A stretch of DNA of 64,000 nucleotides, from the NCBI GenBank assembly GCA_028571685.1, contig CM053141.1, positions 2,711,633-2,775,632 of the forward strand, given 5' to 3'. Positions 58,760-64,000 of the stretch are shown piece after piece. The notes below the pieces were generated by a model. It worked only from the letters and a program-made list of their open reading frames with translations, did no database searches and had not been told where the DNA came from. This DNA comes from Heterohyrax brucei (taxonomy: Eukaryota > Chordata > Mammalia > Hyracoidea > Procaviidae). How positions within the stretch are numbered: the first letter of the stretch is position 1; every line of letters starts with the position of its first letter. The position numbers and the translations under genes are program-made.

Positions 58760-58966
58760 TAAATTATGGCTGAGTGAAAATGTACATTCCCATATACATT
58801 TACATGCCCACCTGTATGCAGCTTCCACTGCTCTCCCTGCCTGGTGACTGCACACCATTCCTCTCTGCTCCATCCATGTCTCATCCTCCCAACAGCCTCC
58901 TTTCCCCTCCTCTCCACCCACTCCCCTTCCTCCAGCCAGAGGTCAGCAGGATGATATCCTATAGAT
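58760..58966 (-). repeat. Long interspersed repeat, copy 3, 3' end, antisense
   Basis: Reverse complement matches 19511-19705 closely by eye (about 90%), including the G-rich part around GGAAGGGGAGTGGGTGGAGA. Confidence 0.85.
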
Positions 58967-58977
58967 GACAACAAGGA

Positions 58978-59080
58978 AAACTGAGAAAAATGTGTATGAA
59001 AACTCTATATCATCCTGGCAACTTTTCTGAAAATCTAAAATTTTTCCAAAATAAAAGAAAAAAAGTTTTTTTAAAAAATC
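58978..59080 (+). mobile_element. L1 3' UTR end, sense
   Basis: CATCCTGGCAACTTTTCTGA, AAATCTAAAATTTTTCC and AAAATAAAAG, then an A-rich tail. This order is typical of old L1 3' ends. Confidence 0.65.
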
Positions 59081-59289
59081 AGGAGTTTATGAAAATAACA
59101 ATAATAACACAACATGCACACACACACAAAAACCCACCACCTAGCAACACAATTTTGGTTCTCCTTGACTGCGTGTTCAAAACACCCACAGACCTCTCTA
59201 GAGAACAGCATCCCAGCACATCACTACCTTTATTCCTACCATTTGCTTCTTCATGGTTCTTAAAAATAATCAATTGCAGATATTCGATC

Positions 59290-59357
59290 AATACAGATAC
59301 TCTTGGGGAATACATTGTATTATCCAATACAATATATTCTCCAAGAGTATTTGTATT
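59290..59357. repeat. Near-perfect 32-bp inverted repeat, 4-nt loop
   Basis: Arms 59290-59321 and 59326-59357 are complementary at 29 of 32 positions, with spacer ATCC. The arms share no sequence with the other repeats in the window. Could be a palindromic MITE remnant or a hairpin RNA precursor. Confidence 0.9.
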
Positions 59358-61439
59358 ACCATAAATTAGTTCATATGCCTTATGAGTTTATAAGTCTTAC
59401 ATCATAGAAATAATTCCCTGGTGTTGTAATTGCTGTTAATAAAGTTGGATCCATGACACAATACAAAGACAATCAGGTGGTCCATTTACTCCCACTTGAA
59501 GCTACTTGGCATACAGGGTGATTTGATGATACTCTTCTCAAATCCAGAAGAAACATGTCGAAGTCTGAAGAATCAGAAGGTCTGTTTTCTGGCTGAGGGA
59601 TTTTCTTGATCTATTTGGAAAAGTCGTTTTTACAGTTGGTACGTTTGCTGTATGTGGTACATCCCAGGAGAGATCTAAGGAAGCCTCTGAGTAGATCCCT
59701 GACTTCTTTCCAGGTAAACTCAGGCTCTCTCTAGTGCCCAGGGCCTTGTCAGCTAGGAAGCAGCCCACTCACAGAGCAACACTGGCACAGATGCTCAAGC
59801 TGCCTCATGTGAGTCGTCTGGCTGATGAATGCAGCCTTATCCATGGATGATGACTGTAACATGTCATTGAATTAGAACCCCGCAAAGACATTTTCCATCA
59901 ATAATTAATACGTTGTTGGGTCAATAAGGTAGCTGGATTTTGATCAATGTTACATCGTAATGAAGTAATTGCTGTGCACTTCAATATGATCTTTAAAAGT
60001 CTGGCATGGATTACAATATGCTATTTCCTTAAGGAGCCAAGTCAGCTTTTGATGAAGCATAAATTTATACATGGAAATGCTTACTGCATTGCTCAGGGCC
60101 ACTGAGAAAATAACAAAACTGAGAATGTAACCCTCATCTTCTGGAATCCAGCTCTGTGTTCACTCATCAGAGCCACACTCATCCAGCACGGCTGGACGTG
60201 GGACTCTCTCAGCTGGCGTTCAACTCTCCAGGCACACAGTGGTGCCACAGGGAAAGGGATGACAAGACTGGGGAAGAAGAAGGATCTCTAGGCTTCTGAC
60301 TGGTCAATGTTCCTATAATCTCTTTAAAAAAAAAAAAAATAGAGCAGCTTCTTTCTTAGGTGACTTTCTTGAGAATTCAGCCCAGGCTGGTCTTTTCAAG
60401 CCTTTCATCATCAAATGGCCTTGACTCTCCTTAGCGCCCTCCCAAACATCACCTTAGAGCTTATGGTCTAGAGTAGATACATGTTCATAACACAACCACA
60501 TAATATATTCAAATAACTTTAAAATGAAATTTAAAAAATAGCAAATTTTATCAGAATAAATCAGAAAAGTGAGTTCAAGTGAGAAGTTCTACAGTGTTCT
60601 CTGTGTATAGCTAAGAAAATGACAAAAACAGAAAAATATACAAAATATGTACAATGTTAAAAATGGGAAATTAAGGCAATTATTTGTTCCTTTGATTTCT
60701 GCCTAGAAAATGTATCAGATCATAGATCTCACCTAAGAAGTTTGAAAATTAATTAAACCAGCAGTCATTTCCAGTGGATAATAAGTCACAATTTCTTAAT
60801 ATTTTTCTTGGACCAGAATAACACATTTTTAAAGACTAAATCTAGTTTCTGAATATTGCCTAAGAAATGAAGACAAAATTTATAGGACCATGGCTAGGAA
60901 CTACTCTGAGCTAGGGAAGCCAAAGGAGGGCATATACTTTATCATCCAAACCAAGACAATTTTACAAGCGAGACTGTACATAAAAATAGTAATATATTTC
61001 AGATAATTTATTAACTGATACATTTGTTTTATTAAACTGCCATACCTATGAAATAATTGGATTTCATGACTATTTGCAATAATATTCCTTCTAATATGAC
61101 ATATTTTCATGAAAATTAAAGCAAAATTTAAAACAAAACCTTTATGTTGACAGTTGTTTGTGTTAGCTGCTATGATTCAGCGCAACGAATTGTCTGAACC
61201 AACATAGAACAGATACCTGGATCGGCACAAAGCTGGTTCCCAGGAGGAGGTCCGGCTACCTCCATTCCCCACATTCTTCACCATTGGTGACATCACCTCT
61301 CAGCTGAGTTGGAGAGTTTGTTGCAGGGCCCCCTCGGAACTCACAGGCCATATCCAACAGTCCCTGTCTCATTGGGGAAGTGACAGGAGCAACTTGGGGC
61401 AGATAGGATTAACTGCCGTAGAAAATTCTTAGCTAGCTT
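59358..61439. other. AT-rich unrecognised DNA
   Basis: No gene or repeat recognised. Contains an A run near 60326-60340. Confidence 0.45.
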
Positions 61440-61935
61440 CTTAGTACTAAAGGTCTCTCTTCTCTAGGAATGCTGACGTATAAAGAAACCTGTAACTTCC
61501 TCTCTGACAGGTCCTCACCAAAATTTTGAGTTTCTTTTCTGGTTATTCTTGACAAGTAACCAGACAGAGTAATGCCAATTTGCAGCCCAGTATTCAGATA
61601 AGCAACACTGTTCCTGGGAAGGGTAACAAGCCTGCAGATATCAAAGACAGCTTGTCTTAAAACAAAGAAGCTGTGTTTCTCTACCACATCCTGCGACCAC
61701 CTGCATGCCTGCACCCCTGGCCTACCCCCTTTCCTTCCCTAAGCCCCTCTGTAGAACTCATCAGCCTGGACTGAGATGTTAAGATGGTTTTTAGGGTGCT
61801 AACCCACCATCTTCTGGGTCACCAGCAATCCGAATAAAGCACTCTTAAGACTTTCAATCCATGTCTCTGCATTTGGCTCAGTGATGACAGGCAGCGACAG
61901 TGTGGGACTGTTTTCTTTTTTTCCGGTAACAGAGG
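61440..61935 (+). mobile_element. Candidate ERV LTR, sense (boundaries uncertain)
   Basis: A C-rich promoter-like stretch, then AATAAA at 61833-61838 and a downstream GT-rich R/U5-like stretch ending near CCGGTAACAGAGG. This layout fits a class I LTR. No second copy or target duplication was seen, so this is tentative. The C/T-rich block to about 62400 might be internal or unrelated. Confidence 0.4.
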
Positions 61936-62540
61936 CAGGATCAGGAAGCATATAGGTGTGGTCTAGAAAGCTCCTGAGGTAGAGAGCATGTTCTCCCTTT
62001 GTTCAGTGCCGGGCGGCTCCCGGGCTTCCTTTCAGGCAGGCAAGCAGGCAGGCCCTCTCTCAGCCATGGATAGTCCTTCTTGGGCATGCATGCCCCCTCA
62101 GCCATATGTGCCCCTCTTGTTCCCTCAAGACAAGCCCCCACTTAGCCCTCAGTCATGGGCCCCTCTAGGACTTAGGGTTACAGCTCCTGGCAGAGCCCAG
62201 ACATCTGCTGCCAGAGCCCACCCGTCACTGCCCCCACGCTGCTTTCTGCTTCCCTGCTGCAGCGGCCCAGCTCACAGCCAGTGGAGCAGCTGGTTTGCCT
62301 CTCCTGGCCACATTCCTGGCCATGTTCCCGGCCACAGCCTTCTGCTGTTACCGCCCACTCTTCCGCAGGGCCTCTGCTGGGCCTCCCACCGCTGACTCTG
62401 CTGTCTCTGGACACTTGTGGTGTGACAGTGCTAAACTTCTGTTACAGTTGTCGCAGTAAGTTTCTCACCTCTTCTCTCTTGGCTTCTTCTCTCTCCTCAC
62501 TTCTAAAAGCTGCTGTGGGGCTGGCTGCACATGTAAACAG
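61936..62540. other. GC-rich unrecognised DNA
   Basis: Overlapping frames on both strands (61988-62395, 62281-62703) without a recognised domain. Runs of AGGCAGGCAAGCAGGCAGG lie near 62034-62052. Confidence 0.45.
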
Positions 62541-62542
62541 AT

Positions 62543-62592
62543 TCCTAGTTGCTATGAGTTGGAGTCAACTTGATGGCAGCAGATTTCTTTTT
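62543..62592 (+). mobile_element. AfroSINE 3' end fragment, sense
   Basis: GTTGCTATGAGTTGGAGTCA, ACTTGATGGCAGCAG. Confidence 0.8.
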
Positions 62593-63064
62593 TTGCTTGT
62601 TGTCAGTTTCAAAGCATGGCCCTCGAAGTGGGACCACAGACCAGCCAATCTCTATGAATCACTCAGTTCTAAGAGGTGGCTTTTCCAGCCTCTATCTGCA
62701 TAGCAAACAGACCAATCCTTGCAAAGTGCATAAAGAGACCAGTCACAGGGCAAACGGCAACACAGAGCCAGACAAAAAGTATCAAACCATGTAACTGTTT
62801 ATTGCTTACCCAGAAAATGTCCATCAACCTGGGGCATCTCCTACATAAACTGTCTGGGAGCTTCCCTCCTCACCACCACCCCCCAAGTTGCTTCTTCACA
62901 GAGCTAGGGCAAAGGTAGCTCCTCAGGGTATAGGCTAAGAAATCTCCCAAGCTGGTTTTTTTTTTTTCTTTTTTTTCCAGAGAACCACAGCAAAGAGCCA
63001 CATAAAGTGACTCAGGGCATCACAACTGTGGTTGAAGCATCAATCATTCATGGTGACTCCTACA
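62593..63064. other. Unrecognised; T-rich run
   Basis: A T/C run near 62957-62980. No gene recognised. Confidence 0.5.
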
Positions 63065-63350
63065 CACAATGGAAAGAAATGCTGCTCAGTCCGCTGTCAT
63101 CCTCATGATCAGTTGTGGATCAGACCACTGTGACCCATAAGGTTCTCATTGCGCGATTTTTCAAAAGAAGATCTCCAGGTCTTTCTTCCTAGTCTTTGCC
63201 CGGATGCTCTGTTGAAACCTGTCTTGCATCACAGTAACACACGGCCTCCACTGAGAGATGCATAATGATTGCATGCAGTGTGTCTGCCGGGAACAGAACC
63301 CACCTTCCCACATGGAAGGTGAGAATTCTACCTGAACTCGGCACTGCCCC
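63065..63350 (-). mobile_element. SINE-like element with tRNA-Gly head, antisense
   Basis: Read on the minus strand from 63350, the first 67 bp align with tRNA-Gly(GCC): an A-box-like GAGTTCAGG with GTAGAATTCTCACC, and a B-box-like GGTTCTGTTCC. The body (about 63080-63265) matches the antisense RTE 5' end at 47790-47955, e.g. TCTTCCTAGTCTT and GCATCACAGTAACACAC. Too diverged to be a working tRNA gene. Confidence 0.75.
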
Positions 63351-63360
63351 ATTTTGATAA

Positions 63361-64000
63361 TCTGAACACTAAAAATAACATGGGTTCTCTTGATACATAC
63401 TCATTGGCTTCAATCATTTTCTTGTCACCAGGTCAGTCATATTATTTTATATATTAATTGTTTTAGGTTCTTGTTTCTTTTGAAAAAATATAAACAATAT
63501 TGTCATATTAGTTTTAATTTTTCCACATTGAGTTTTATGGTTAATAACTTTGACATTGTTGGAAACTTTAATGGATTCTTTTCTATATATTGTAATACAT
63601 TAATAGAGAAAATGTTATTTTGCCGTGTGTTATGGCATCTGTTAATCTGAGAGGAAAATCTCAATGAAGCACGCTGTCAATCGTAATACTTTATAGTGAA
63701 AAGTGTAATTATTTCCCATGTAGTGGCCTGGTCTGCAGTTGCCGAGGTGCTTCTCTTTGTCTCCATGTTTCTTTTGAAAGTTTTACCAAGATTAGATGCT
63801 AAAAATACATGTGAATTTCAACATGATTGTGCTGTGGTGTCAAATTTAAACACATCCAATGAAAATGTGAGCTTCATCAACACACTCTTCCCACAGGGTA
63901 AAATGTTCCAAAGTGCACTTGGAAATTTAACCATTAAATTATGTGCCCCATAGCACTTATTTCTTATGCTTAAGTTTCTCCACCTTGTTTGTAGGGTTAC
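63361..64000. other. AT-rich unrecognised DNA
   Basis: No gene or repeat recognised. Frames at 63390-63650 and 63696-63953 have no recognised domain. Confidence 0.5.

Noticed and set aside
63284..63350. tRNA-Gly gene
   Set aside because: Internal boxes are altered, pairing is disrupted, and it continues into a SINE-like body.

Overview
The window is mammalian nuclear DNA built almost entirely of decayed transposable elements. I found no convincing protein-coding gene, no functional RNA gene and no CRISPR array. Two families point to an afrotherian, most likely an elephant or another paenungulate: tRNA-headed AfroSINE elements (more than 35 pieces) and an RTE/BovB-type LINE with several long copies. 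This rests on recalled family sequences and on comparing copies inside the window. No database search was run.

Layout. 1-3.9 kb: sparse SINEs, a minisatellite and a GC-rich stretch. 4.0-6.5 kb: a sense RTE copy holding two AfroSINEs, one of which is split by a small ERV LTR. 7.5-8.9 kb: an RTE copy with an inverted 5' part. 10.4-13.1 kb: LTRs and an L1 3' end. 14.0-14.4 kb: mariner remnants forming a large inverted repeat. 14.7-16.4 kb: antisense RTE with a nested LTR and SINE. 17.3-19.7 kb: a polypyrimidine tract, then a long interspersed repeat. 20-31 kb: SINEs of three types, RTE pieces, microsatellites, and a row of four antisense RTE 3' ends. 32-42 kb: copies of one MaLR-like LTR family, the same long repeat, and RTE with a nested LTR. 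44.6-48.7 kb: an L1 ORF2 remnant cut by three SINEs, a 2.1-kb antisense RTE (endonuclease half) and an LTR. 48.7-55.8 kb: mostly unrecognised, probably unique DNA. 55.8-59.4 kb: an RTE inserted in an RTE, L1 and repeat pieces, and a short near-perfect hairpin. 59.4-64 kb: AT-rich unrecognised DNA, a candidate LTR, and a SINE-like element with a tRNA-Gly head.

How the parts relate. The RTE supplies reverse transcriptase and endonuclease. AfroSINEs end with the same 3' sequence and CAA-rich tail as the RTE, so the RTE is the likely mobilising partner. Six copies of a MaLR-like LTR family are present; two have perfect 5-bp target duplications and two more have 4/5-matching ones. Nesting gives a relative order: RTE is oldest, with AfroSINE and LTR insertions later. 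Every element seen is broken by frameshifts, stops or truncation. I found no strong candidate for an undescribed functional system. The structures most worth checking are the mariner foldback, the 59.3-kb hairpin, the tRNA-Gly element that shares its body with the RTE 5' end, and the row of RTE 3' ends.
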